A stretch of 14,391 bases of DNA from a bacterium (lineage in GTDB: Bacteria; UBA9089; UBA9088): contig DNCM01000081.1 in assembly GCA_003498085.1 (NCBI GenBank), positions 1-14,391 of the forward strand, read 5' to 3'. The stretch's first letter is position 1, and each line of letters begins with the position of its first letter. The translations under genes were made by a program, and so were the position numbers. Of this stretch, positions 6,974 through 14,284 are shown piece by piece. Under the pieces are notes generated by a model. That model ran no database searches, was not told where the DNA came from, and worked only from the letters and a program-made list of their open reading frames with translations.

Positions 6974-7462
6974 TTAGTTGTTTATATTATACCTCAATTT
7001 ATCTAAAATATCAATAAAATGCCTTCCTTTAGGGATGAAAAGAAACCTTCTCTTGCTTCGATCTATGTGACTTATGGTTATTTTAAGATAGGTATCGGGA
7101 AGGAATTTAAATGCTTTCTCTGCCCATTCAATTACATATACACCGTCTTGAGAAAAGTAATCGTCATAGCCTAAGTCCTCATCTTCTTGTAACCTCCAAA
7201 GATCAAAGTGAAAAAGCTTAAACCTTCCTCTATATTCATTGATCAAAACAAAGCTTGGCGAAGAAACTTTTTCTTCTATAGAAAGTCCAAGTGCTATTCC
7301 TTTAATAAGGGTTGTTTTTCCTGTACCAAGTTCTCCAATTAAAAGAATTACTTCTCCTCCAGAAAGTAGGCTTCCTAATACCTTTCCCAAGGCTATTGTT
7401 TTCTTAGGGGAATTTGTTATAAACTCATATTTGTCTAAAATGCTCATATCCTTTTGGTTCAA
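6974..7462 (-). CDS. tsaE: tRNA threonylcarbamoyladenosine biosynthesis ATPase TsaE
   Basis: TsaE is the P-loop ATPase that works with TsaB and TsaD to place the t6A modification at position 37 of ANN-decoding tRNAs. The 162-residue product has the Walker A motif GELGTGKTT (43-51), the family block SSPSFVLINEY (67-77), HFDLWRL (85-91) and VIEWAEK (110-116). Length and motif order are normal. I prefer the TTG start at 7462, because GGAG (7469-7472) lies six bases upstream of it. The ATG at 7447 has AGG only two bases away, which is too close. With the TTG start the gene overlaps thiL by 38 bases, implying translational coupling. The next gene downstream is tRNA-Gln, which is not itself a t6A substrate. 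Confidence 0.95.
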   Translation of the reverse strand: MNQKDMSILDKYEFITNSPKKTIALGKVLGSLLSGGEVILLIGELGTGKTTLIKGIALGLSIEEKVSSPSFVLINEYRGRFKLFHFDLWRLQEDEDLGYDDYFSQDGVYVIEWAEKAFKFLPDTYLKITISHIDRSKRRFLFIPKGRHFIDILDKLRYNINN

Positions 7463-8303
7463 TCATTTCTCCATCAAGAAATACCCCCTCTTTATTTATA
7501 ACTTCGCCAATTACAGTCGCAAATCCTGGAATAGAAACATCCTTTGAAAATGTAAATAAAAGCTCGTAGTCATCGCTACCAAATAATGCATCGTCTAAAC
7601 TTGCCCCTTCATCAATTGGGACTAAACCTTTTTTTATTGACATTCCATTCTTACTTGCCCAAGACAAGTGATATAGATCCATAACCAATCCGTCAGATAT
7701 ATCTATCATTGATGTTACCATATCTTTTAAAATCAAGCCTTCTTTTACTCTCGGCATAGCCATAATATAACGTTTCTTTAGATTCTCAAATCCTTGTCTG
7801 TCTTCCCTTAAAATCTGCAAACCTTTTTTACTACCACCAAGTTTTCCACTTACACCTATAAAATCACCTGCTTTAGAACCGTCTCTTGTAATAGGTTTTT
7901 CTGTTTCTCCAAGTACACTTATAGTGATAACAAGCTTATCAGATTCTACGGTATCACCACCGACTATCTTCATATTAAAAAAAGAGGCTATATCATTCAT
8001 CCCAGAATAAAGTTCTGTAACTTTAGAAAACTCACAATCCTTTGGAATTCCTAATGCTACCAGAGCATATAGAGGAACCCCTCCCATCCCTGCAATGTCT
8101 GATATTGAACATGCACAAGCACGAAAGCCAATTTCATAGAAGGACATGATATCTCTATCGAAGTGTATCCCATCTACCGATGTATCACAACAAAAAAGGA
8201 GTGAATTTTCTTTTTGAGGAATAACATATGCATCGTCGCCTATTGGAAGTGTTTTTGCAAGATGGTCAATAAGGCTCCATTCACCTAGTTCAAAAAGTTT
8301 CAT
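7425..8303 (-). CDS. thiL: Thiamine-monophosphate kinase ThiL
   Basis: ThiL phosphorylates thiamine monophosphate with ATP to give thiamine diphosphate, the active cofactor. The 292 residues are slightly shorter than usual (about 300-330) but carry the family landmarks: PIGDDAYV (20-27), metal- and substrate-binding CDTSVDGIHF (39-48), SISDIAGMGGVP (66-77), VGGDTVES (114-121), MIDISDGLVMDL near 205-216 and a C-terminal SDDYELLFTF. Two positions are conservative variants of the common forms (DGIHF for EGVHF, SDDYELL for GEDYELL). The ATG overlaps the mltG stop in an ATGA arrangement, and the 3' end overlaps tsaE, so this is a mid-operon gene. No other thiamine gene is present in the window. 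Confidence 0.95.
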   Translation of the reverse strand: MKLFELGEWSLIDHLAKTLPIGDDAYVIPQKENSLLFCCDTSVDGIHFDRDIMSFYEIGFRACACSISDIAGMGGVPLYALVALGIPKDCEFSKVTELYSGMNDIASFFNMKIVGGDTVESDKLVITISVLGETEKPITRDGSKAGDFIGVSGKLGGSKKGLQILREDRQGFENLKKRYIMAMPRVKEGLILKDMVTSMIDISDGLVMDLYHLSWASKNGMSIKKGLVPIDEGASLDDALFGSDDYELLFTFSKDVSIPGFATVIGEVINKEGVFLDGEMIEPKGYEHFRQI

Positions 8304-9298
8304 CGTTCTTTTTCTCTTTTATTGACATCTCTTCCTGCCAAGGCATTTTTGTAAGAAATATGCGATGAGTTTGTTTTTGAGAAGATATGACTTCCATCAC
8401 CCTTTGAGACAAAATAAAGATAATCTACGTCTGCTGGATTCAATACAGATTTAATCGCAAGGATACCTGGATTGCATATTGGTCCAGGTGGAAGTCCTGG
8501 GTTAATGTAAGTATTATAAGATGAAGATACCTTTGTATCCTCGATTGAAAGATGGGGTTTTTTCTCTCCTAGAGCATACAGAACAGTAACACAGGATTCC
8601 AAAGACATATTCTTCTTTAGGCGGTTATGAAAAACAGCAGAGATAATAGGAAATTCTTCTTTGATCCTTGCCTCCTTTTCAATAATTGAGGCAAGGATAA
8701 TAGTCCTGTGGAGTATTTCATCGTCTATTTTGGTTTCTTTTTTAATGATATCATTAAACCTATTGACCATTAAACTGATAATTTCTTCTTCGTTCATTCC
8801 TCTATATAGAAAGTATGTATCTGGAAATAAATAGCCTTCTAAATTTGGTGGTTTTGTAGGTAAAATATTCTTTATGAAAGATTGGTCATAACAGAGATCA
8901 AGGAACTTATATTTATCTGCAAGTTGTTTTTTTTCCAATAAATTTGCTATATCTTTCAGTGTCCAGCCCTCTGGAATAACAACAGCGTGAATTACTGTTT
9001 TTCCTTCTTTTAATTTTTTGAGTATTTTTACAGTCCCCATTTTACTGTCAAATTCATACTCTCCAGCCTTAAGTTTACTAGTTGCTCTATATATCTTTGC
9101 CAAAATAAGGAAGGAAAGCTTACTCTTAATTACCCCTTCGTCTTTTAATATACTTGCAATCTCTCTACAAGAACTACCTTTAGGTATGATAACTGTTTGG
9201 GTGATAGACTTTTTATCTGTTATTATAATTAGAAATAATGTCAATAAGATCGGTAAAGCTATTGTAAATTTTATAAATGGAGAAAAAAATTTACTCAA
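8300..9298 (-). CDS. mltG: Endolytic murein transglycosylase MltG (YceG family)
   Basis: MltG is an inner-membrane enzyme that cleaves nascent glycan strands and is thought to set their length. Residues 9-27 form a single N-terminal membrane anchor, followed by a LysM-like region (about 33-110) and the catalytic YceG domain. Recognisable motifs are LEGYLFPDTYFL (153-164), ILASIIEKEA with the likely catalytic Glu207, AVFHNRL (221-227) and YNTYINPGLPPGPICNPG (261-278). The segment that usually reads SDPTVxYxLG is ESCVTVLYALG here, an unusual change next to the active site. The start is TTG at 9298, one base after the upstream BFN gene's stop. There is no good Shine-Dalgarno, so reinitiation is likely. 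The stop overlaps the thiL start by four bases. Confidence 0.94.
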   Translation of the reverse strand: MSKFFSPFIKFTIALPILLTLFLIIITDKKSITQTVIIPKGSSCREIASILKDEGVIKSKLSFLILAKIYRATSKLKAGEYEFDSKMGTVKILKKLKEGKTVIHAVVIPEGWTLKDIANLLEKKQLADKYKFLDLCYDQSFIKNILPTKPPNLEGYLFPDTYFLYRGMNEEEIISLMVNRFNDIIKKETKIDDEILHRTIILASIIEKEARIKEEFPIISAVFHNRLKKNMSLESCVTVLYALGEKKPHLSIEDTKVSSSYNTYINPGLPPGPICNPGILAIKSVLNPADVDYLYFVSKGDGSHIFSKTNSSHISYKNALAGRDVNKREKER

Positions 9299-9299
9299 C

Positions 9300-9764
9300 T
9301 TACAGAAAATCTTCTAGTTCTATATTTTTTAGCTGTTCTTTAAACCTTCTAACCTCCTCATCATCAATAGGTGTTATTGGTATAGAACTTGACATTACAG
9401 AAGGATCAACATATATAGGTGAGTTTGTCCTTAATGCTAATGCTATCGCATCAGATGGACGTGAATCTATCTCCCTAATTGCCCCATCAATAAATATAAT
9501 AAGCTTTGCGAAGTATGTATTATTATTAAGACCAGTAATTACAACCCGCTTTAAATTGGCACCAAGGGTATAAACTACATTTTTAAGGAGATCATGAGTC
9601 ATTGGTCTTGGCGGTGTTATATTCTCTAATACCATGAGAATTGCTTGTGCTTCAAACATTCCAACCCAAATTGGTAATTCCCTTTCATCATTATCTTTTA
9701 AGATAATGATTGGCATATTACTTATCTGGTCCAACGCCACACCAGCCACATGAACTTCAACCAT
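9300..9764 (-). CDS. BFN-domain (DUF151) bifunctional nuclease family protein
   Basis: The 154-residue product matches the bifunctional nuclease (DUF151) family, small proteins described as having both RNase and DNase activity in plants and found widely in bacteria and archaea. Landmarks are the N-terminal strand pair around MPIIILKDNDERELPIWVG, the segment EAQAILMVLE, PRPMTHDLL, and the diagnostic SRPSDAIALALRTNSPIYVD (about 101-120). A charged helix follows (VRRFKEQLKNIELEDFL). The ATG overlaps the end of the response-regulator gene by eight bases, and GAGG lies about nine bases upstream. The physiological substrate in bacteria is not established. Its place between a response regulator and mltG does not indicate a role. 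Confidence 0.93.
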   Translation of the reverse strand: MVEVHVAGVALDQISNMPIIILKDNDERELPIWVGMFEAQAILMVLENITPPRPMTHDLLKNVVYTLGANLKRVVITGLNNNTYFAKLIIFIDGAIREIDSRPSDAIALALRTNSPIYVDPSVMSSSIPITPIDDEEVRRFKEQLKNIELEDFL

Positions 9765-10110
9765 CGGAAAAAACCTCAGAGACCCTTTTTACAAATCCTT
9801 TTGGTTCGATTGGTTTTGTAAAAAACATTTTTCTTTCGACAAGTTCATACGGGATGTCTTTTTCAGTTACTATACCAGAAACAAAGATAAACTTCGTTTT
9901 ATCTTTCAGCTTCTCATAAATCTCGAGTCCACTTAAGACTGGCATCTTTATATCAGAAATAACAAGATCTGGTTTTTCTTTTTCGTACAAACTTAAACAG
10001 ATACCACCGTCTCTTGCGGTTATTACCTCATAACCTCCAAGTTCAAGGATAAGCTTAAGAAACAATAAAATTTCTTCCTCATCCTCTGCAACCAGAATCT
10101 TCTTCTTCAC
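9757..10110 (-). CDS. Single-domain CheY-like response regulator
   Basis: The whole 117-residue protein is a receiver domain with no output domain: acidic pocket Glu9-Asp10 in ILVAEDEEE, phospho-acceptor Asp53 in LVISDIKMPVLSG, switch Ser in FIFVSGI and Lys-Pro in FFTKPIEPKG. Such proteins act by binding a partner when phosphorylated, as CheY does with FliM. The start is GTG at 10110, sharing one base with the TAG stop of the porV-like gene. There is no Shine-Dalgarno, so translation probably depends on the upstream gene. No kinase is adjacent. A link to chemotaxis (motAB is in the opposite block) or to the secretion genes directly upstream is possible but unproven. Confidence 0.93.
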   Translation of the reverse strand: MKKKILVAEDEEEILLFLKLILELGGYEVITARDGGICLSLYEKEKPDLVISDIKMPVLSGLEIYEKLKDKTKFIFVSGIVTEKDIPYELVERKMFFTKPIEPKGFVKRVSEVFSDG

Positions 10111-11036
10111 TAGAATTTTGCAGATAAAGAAACCCTGTGACTATTTCCAAGCTTATCAAATGTCTGATATGCATAGTCAAAAGCATAGGATAGATACTTT
10201 GTTCCTAGACCAAATGTTAATCCACTTCCTATATCCTCTGGTCCTGTCTTATATCCCCCTCGGACACTAAATATATCCTTTATTTTGTATTCTGCACCAA
10301 GACCAAGGTATAGTTTATTATCGTTTGGGATACTTAAGTCAGAAACAGCAAGTATTGGAGGGAAATTCTTTATCTTAGAAAGGTCATAGGAAACACCTAA
10401 TTTTAAACAAAGGGGTAATCCAAATCCTTCATCTTCATATTCCATGTTACTTCCCAGGTTTCTGATAGTACTACCTATTTTTAAACCATCTTTTACACTA
10501 CATAAAACACCTAAATCAATGGCAAATGCAATGGCAGATGAGTCATCTATCTTTCCATTTACAAGCTTAATTGTTCCTCCCATGGATATATCTTTCTTTA
10601 CCAATTTTGCAAATGAGCTTGATAGGGCAAAATCATAGGCTGTCCAGGTTTTGTCTTTTATAGGGTTTCCTGTTTGCGAATCTGCACCTATTATTTTATC
10701 CATTTCCCCATAACCAAAATAGGTAAAGGAAATTCCAATGACACCACCAAAATAAGGAAGGGCAATCGCTCCGTAGGACATGATGAGATCCTCTACTTCC
10801 ATCATTGGCTTATGAAGCATAAACACCCCTTCCCTTGTCTCAATCTGAGACAATCCTGCTGGGTTCCAATAGCAAGCTGCCGCATCATCAGAGATTGCAA
10901 TATAACATTCTCCTAAGCCAGCTGGCCTTGCTCCCCCTCCTAATTTAAGAAAAGCCGCCGATGTCTCTCCCTTTTCCTTTGCCCCCAGACTTGTTGCTAA
11001 AACAAGTCCAACTATTATCAGAGATAACTTTTTCAT
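10110..11036 (-). CDS. PorV/PorQ family outer-membrane beta-barrel protein
   Basis: The 308-residue product begins with a cleavable signal peptide (positions 1-19, MKKLSLIIVGLVLATSLGA). The family start region follows: FLKLGGGARPAGLGECYIAI and DDAAACYWNPAGLSQIE. The rest consists of alternating amphipathic strands and ends in an aromatic residue (VSLSAKF), as outer-membrane barrels do. PorV in Bacteroidota is the type IX secretion shuttle that binds the C-terminal signal of cargo proteins. The wider PorV/PorQ (UPF0164) family occurs in many candidate phyla, where its role is not demonstrated. A GGAGG site (11046-11050) lies nine bases before the ATG. The upstream neighbour, 14 bases away, encodes a secreted protein with a type IX-like C-terminal domain, which fits a cargo-receptor pairing. 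Confidence 0.88.
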   Translation of the reverse strand: MKKLSLIIVGLVLATSLGAKEKGETSAAFLKLGGGARPAGLGECYIAISDDAAACYWNPAGLSQIETREGVFMLHKPMMEVEDLIMSYGAIALPYFGGVIGISFTYFGYGEMDKIIGADSQTGNPIKDKTWTAYDFALSSSFAKLVKKDISMGGTIKLVNGKIDDSSAIAFAIDLGVLCSVKDGLKIGSTIRNLGSNMEYEDEGFGLPLCLKLGVSYDLSKIKNFPPILAVSDLSIPNDNKLYLGLGAEYKIKDIFSVRGGYKTGPEDIGSGLTFGLGTKYLSYAFDYAYQTFDKLGNSHRVSLSAKF

Positions 11037-11050
11037 CTACTTCGACCTCC

Positions 11051-14000
11051 TTATTTTATGATTCCAAGCTTTCCGATCTTGTTTTTAACTCCAGGTGCCT
11101 CAATGAGATAAATGTAAATACCTGATGCAAGATAGCCTGGAACAGTCCATGACACCTCATCAGTTTCGCTATTTTTCTCTATCTTTGCAACCTCTTCACC
11201 GGCAACATTGAATATTCTTATCGTTGCTTCTTTTGTTAGCTTCTTAAATATTATCTCTTTCTTTCCATCTTTCTTTTTCCATGGATTTGGGTATGCAAAA
11301 GCATCAGAGAGGGTTTCCTGAGCAATGTGACCACCTCCTAGAGTAAACCAGGAGAAACTATGGATTTTTGCTTCTGTTTTTCCAAGTTCTGAGATAGAAA
11401 GCCATGTCAATGTATCTGTTGATCTGTATATTTGCAGTGTAGAAACAATAGGCGTAGCATTCTTTGGTACTGGAAGAATAATGGTGAATGTTCCTATTTC
11501 ATTTAATATCTTTTCTCCATTTTGACTATAAGCTGTAATTTCGAAACAATCTCCCCATTTTTTCTTTGGGATCTTCGGTTTAACTATCGATGTTGCAACA
11601 TAGATATATATATCTTTTGTTGCTGTTCCAGAAACAGTTAATGTTCCATCTGGAACTATAAATGTTACAGTGTCCAACTGACCTTCGGAAATAAATCTTT
11701 GTGTCCTTGTAATTGTAAATGTTGCTATAGTCTCAGTTATCGTTGCAGTAACAACTGCTTGACCATATTCTGTCCAATTCAAAGTATTTGTACTTGTTCC
11801 AAAACCTGTTGTAGTTTCAGAGGACAATGTTCCCTTATCGACACTCCAATGAATCACTGATTCTTTTTCGGGTGTATTTTCGTTCTTGTCAGAAATTTCT
11901 ATCTTTAATTCCATAGTTGACTCTGTTCCAATTTTTGGGGAAACCAATTTTATAATTGCAGGCTCTCCTGGTTCAACAAAGATAGTTGTTGTGGCTGTTA
12001 TTTCATCTGTAACTGTACCTGTGATTGTGTAGGTTCCAACCTTTGTCAATCCTGATACATAAACCGTTGCTGTTCCATTTTGAGTTGTTGATGTTTCAGC
12101 AGTGGTTAATGTTGGTGTTCCTGCCCAATAGACAACTGTTCCATCCACTGGATTTTCATGTTCATCTGTTACATAGCCATGAACTGTTGCTGTCCCAATA
12201 TCTGCACTTACTGTCCCTGGGGCAGTTAATGTTATTTTTATAGGTGTTCCTGCTTGGACAACAATTGTTGTTGTATGGGAAGCAGTCTCTGTGATTATTC
12301 CCGTTACTTCATATGTTCCTGTCTTCGTTGCTGTAAATGTGACTGTTGCTACGCCATTTTGGGTCGTTGATGATGTAGCAGATAAATTGTCACCTGATGT
12401 TTCCCAATAAACTGTTGTATCTGTTGCATTGCCCCATTTATCTGTCACTCCTGCTGTGATTGTTGATTGGCCACCAGCAGTTATTGTACTTGGATCAGCA
12501 GTTAGTGTGATTGATGCAGGTGTTCCTGCAATTACAGTGATTATTGCTACCCCTTCAATTACTTGTGCAATCGTTATTTGTGGAGTTGTTTGTAAAACTG
12601 TTCCTTTTATAGTATATGTTCCTACTTCTCTTAGTTCAGTTATCGTAACCACTGCTACGCCATCTTGATTTGTCATTGATGATGCACCAGGTAAAACACC
12701 GCCTGATGTTGTCCAATTGACAGTTTTATTAGCCACTGGCTCATTAACATGATCTTTTACAGTGGCTGTAATAGTTGAAATTCCATCATCAGCATTTACT
12801 ATAGATGGATTTGCTGTTAATGTTATAACTTTTGGCTGGCTTGTGAGGGAATTTTTAAGCCCAGGGGTTGCTTTTTCAGCCGCTAAACTTTGTCCCCAAT
12901 TATTTACCATTGGACTTATCCTTTCTAAACTATAACCTGCACTAGCTGTTCCAGCATAACCTGGTCCATAAGTTACAGTTCCAAATTCCTCTCCATCTTG
13001 TGTACATAAAGATAAGGTATCAGTTGCACCATCATCATTGTTAAGATCCATTGCTACCTCAAAAATAGAAACAGTAGAGGTATCTATGTTATATTTTGCT
13101 GTTATAGAACCTGGGTTCTTAGCAAGTATTGCATAGCCTTTAGCCGATATAGTACCATTTCCATATCCTTCAGGAAGTTGCAGTGTATACGATCCACTAT
13201 GATCAATAAATCTCAACCCTATTAAATTTATGTCGCCATCCCCTTTATTGTACAACTCAACCCATTCGTAATCATTACCATCATTATACATTATCTCATT
13301 TATTACGATATCTTTTGATACCTGCAATATACCAAGGATTATCGTTTCTCCTGCAAGGACTGTCCAAGGATGTTCTACAGGTGTATTTGAAAGAACACCT
13401 AAATTTTTTCCAGGTTTTACATAGGCTATTTCAAATTTATCGTAAAGGTTTTTGTCCCAATCTGTTATCGTTGCAACCTTTGTTCCAGCAGGGAGGGCAA
13501 CTTTAAAATAACCTGAGATTTCTAAATCATTATCGCCAGGAATGCCATTTGGTTCAGATTTAGCACATCCACAGACCATTCCAGATTCATCGAGAAAAAC
13601 AATATGACTATTTACACAAACCTCTCCATCTTTCCTAACGATCCCCTCAAGCCAACCACATTCATCTCCCATGACTGTTGCTGGTCTAAACACTCCTGGC
13701 TTCATAATCTCACCAGTTCCTTCCTCCTTTACAGAAAAGGCGCAGGTATATGTGTCAACCTTTATTTTTTCATTATTTTTTACATAAACCCATCCTGTCT
13801 GATAGCCATTATCTAGGGTTGTAAACGAAGGAAGATTTTCATGCCATGTATCTTCATCTGGTGTAATCCATTCTCCATTTTTTGAGAGGATATCTAGATA
13901 AATTGGTACTCTATCCTCTCCATCCTTCACGTAGAACTTAAGAAAGTAAGTTGTATTTGCCTTAAAGCCATTGGCTGTGTAGTGTATAGCCCTTGGCGTT

Positions 14001-14092
14001 CCACTTGAGTCAAAGTAAAACTCCGACACCTTATAACCACAAAAACATTCACTGACCCCTAATACTATTAGCATTAATGCTATTTTCTTCAT
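11051..14092 (-). CDS. Secreted surface protein: lamin-tail domain, Ig-like repeats and type IX/FlgD-like C-terminal domain
   Basis: I place the start at ATG 14092, giving 1013 residues. It has GGAGG (14103-14107) ten bases upstream, and the protein then begins with a signal peptide (MKKIALMLIVLGVSECFCG). A longer frame back to 14233 would bury that signal and run through the promoter. Residues about 20-255 are unassigned. A lamin-tail domain spans about 260-415 (DIVINEIMYN, YEWVELYNKG, SLERISP). Four invasin-like bacterial Ig repeats follow (about 420-522, 523-614, 615-708, 709-800), each opening like ITLTANPS and carrying variants of TTQNGxATV and VGTYTITGTV. A further beta-rich segment leads to a C-terminal sorting or FlgD-like domain (about 928-1013) with AFAYPNPW, IRIFNVAGEEV and LASGIYIYLIE. 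An adhesin or surface-layer role is likely. The gene heads the minus-strand operon. Confidence 0.9.
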   Translation of the reverse strand: MKKIALMLIVLGVSECFCGYKVSEFYFDSSGTPRAIHYTANGFKANTTYFLKFYVKDGEDRVPIYLDILSKNGEWITPDEDTWHENLPSFTTLDNGYQTGWVYVKNNEKIKVDTYTCAFSVKEEGTGEIMKPGVFRPATVMGDECGWLEGIVRKDGEVCVNSHIVFLDESGMVCGCAKSEPNGIPGDNDLEISGYFKVALPAGTKVATITDWDKNLYDKFEIAYVKPGKNLGVLSNTPVEHPWTVLAGETIILGILQVSKDIVINEIMYNDGNDYEWVELYNKGDGDINLIGLRFIDHSGSYTLQLPEGYGNGTISAKGYAILAKNPGSITAKYNIDTSTVSIFEVAMDLNNDDGATDTLSLCTQDGEEFGTVTYGPGYAGTASAGYSLERISPMVNNWGQSLAAEKATPGLKNSLTSQPKVITLTANPSIVNADDGISTITATVKDHVNEPVANKTVNWTTSGGVLPGASSMTNQDGVAVVTITELREVGTYTIKGTVLQTTPQITIAQVIEGVAIITVIAGTPASITLTADPSTITAGGQSTITAGVTDKWGNATDTTVYWETSGDNLSATSSTTQNGVATVTFTATKTGTYEVTGIITETASHTTTIVVQAGTPIKITLTAPGTVSADIGTATVHGYVTDEHENPVDGTVVYWAGTPTLTTAETSTTQNGTATVYVSGLTKVGTYTITGTVTDEITATTTIFVEPGEPAIIKLVSPKIGTESTMELKIEISDKNENTPEKESVIHWSVDKGTLSSETTTGFGTSTNTLNWTEYGQAVVTATITETIATFTITRTQRFISEGQLDTVTFIVPDGTLTVSGTATKDIYIYVATSIVKPKIPKKKWGDCFEITAYSQNGEKILNEIGTFTIILPVPKNATPIVSTLQIYRSTDTLTWLSISELGKTEAKIHSFSWFTLGGGHIAQETLSDAFAYPNPWKKKDGKKEIIFKKLTKEATIRIFNVAGEEVAKIEKNSETDEVSWTVPGYLASGIYIYLIEAPGVKNKIGKLGIIK
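11640..12840 (-). repeat. Tandem Ig-like repeat units within the surface protein gene
   Basis: Four units of roughly 90-100 codons repeat at protein level. Short stretches also remain similar at DNA level, for example CCATTTTGAGTTGTTGATG near 12076 and CCATTTTGGGTCGTTGATG near 12354, which encode the TTQNG turn. The units are well diverged overall, so they are old duplications kept by selection on fold rather than recent expansions. Confidence 0.75.
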
Positions 14093-14112
14093 CTCAATCA
14101 AACCTCCAGAAA

Positions 14113-14133
14113 TAAACTTTGTATCAAAGTTTA
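14113..14133. promoter_or_regulatory. Perfect 9+9 palindrome, candidate operator
   Basis: TAAACTTTG and CAAAGTTTA face each other across the three bases TAT, a 21-base inverted repeat with no mismatch. It covers the -10 box of the minus-strand promoter (14128-14133) and the expected transcription start, and lies 20 bases before the surface-protein ATG. Position and symmetry suit a dimeric repressor site. With no T-tract after it and AT-rich arms it is unlikely to be a terminator. Confidence 0.6.
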
Positions 14134-14157
14134 AATCAAAAACATATTCCTTGTCAA
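14128..14157 (-). promoter_or_regulatory. Sigma-70-type promoter of the minus-strand operon
   Basis: On the minus strand a perfect -35 TTGACA (14157-14152) and a -10 TAAACT (14133-14128) are 18 bases apart. Transcription would begin near 14121, giving a leader of about 30 bases with GGAGG before the ATG at 14092. This supports the shorter start of the surface protein. No comparable promoter is evident between the later genes of the block. Confidence 0.65.
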
Positions 14158-14284
14158 GTTTTTTGTTCTGTAACCTACCCATAAGTCTGTAGAGGTAAGT
14201 CCTGCCTAGGTTTTCTACATTCATTTTATCCAATATAGGAAAAAATTTGCCGATATAATTAGGATAGAAAGAAAAGAAAACGGT

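Noticed and set aside
6896..7462. Functional link between TsaE and the adjacent tRNA-Gln
   Set aside because: t6A is made on ANN-decoding tRNAs, and a UUG anticodon is not a substrate, so the adjacency is probably incidental.
12025..12668. Plus-strand frames within the surface-protein gene
   Set aside because: They are complementary shadows of the repeated Thr/Val-rich Ig-like units, with no start signals or motifs.
11640..12840. CRISPR-like or short tandem repeat array
   Set aside because: The repetition follows ~95-codon protein units with diverged DNA. There are no regular short repeats and spacers.
14093..14233. N-terminal extension of the surface protein to a start at 14233
   Set aside because: It would place the signal peptide 47 residues inside the protein and would cross the promoter and palindrome. 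ATG 14092 has a good GGAGG site.
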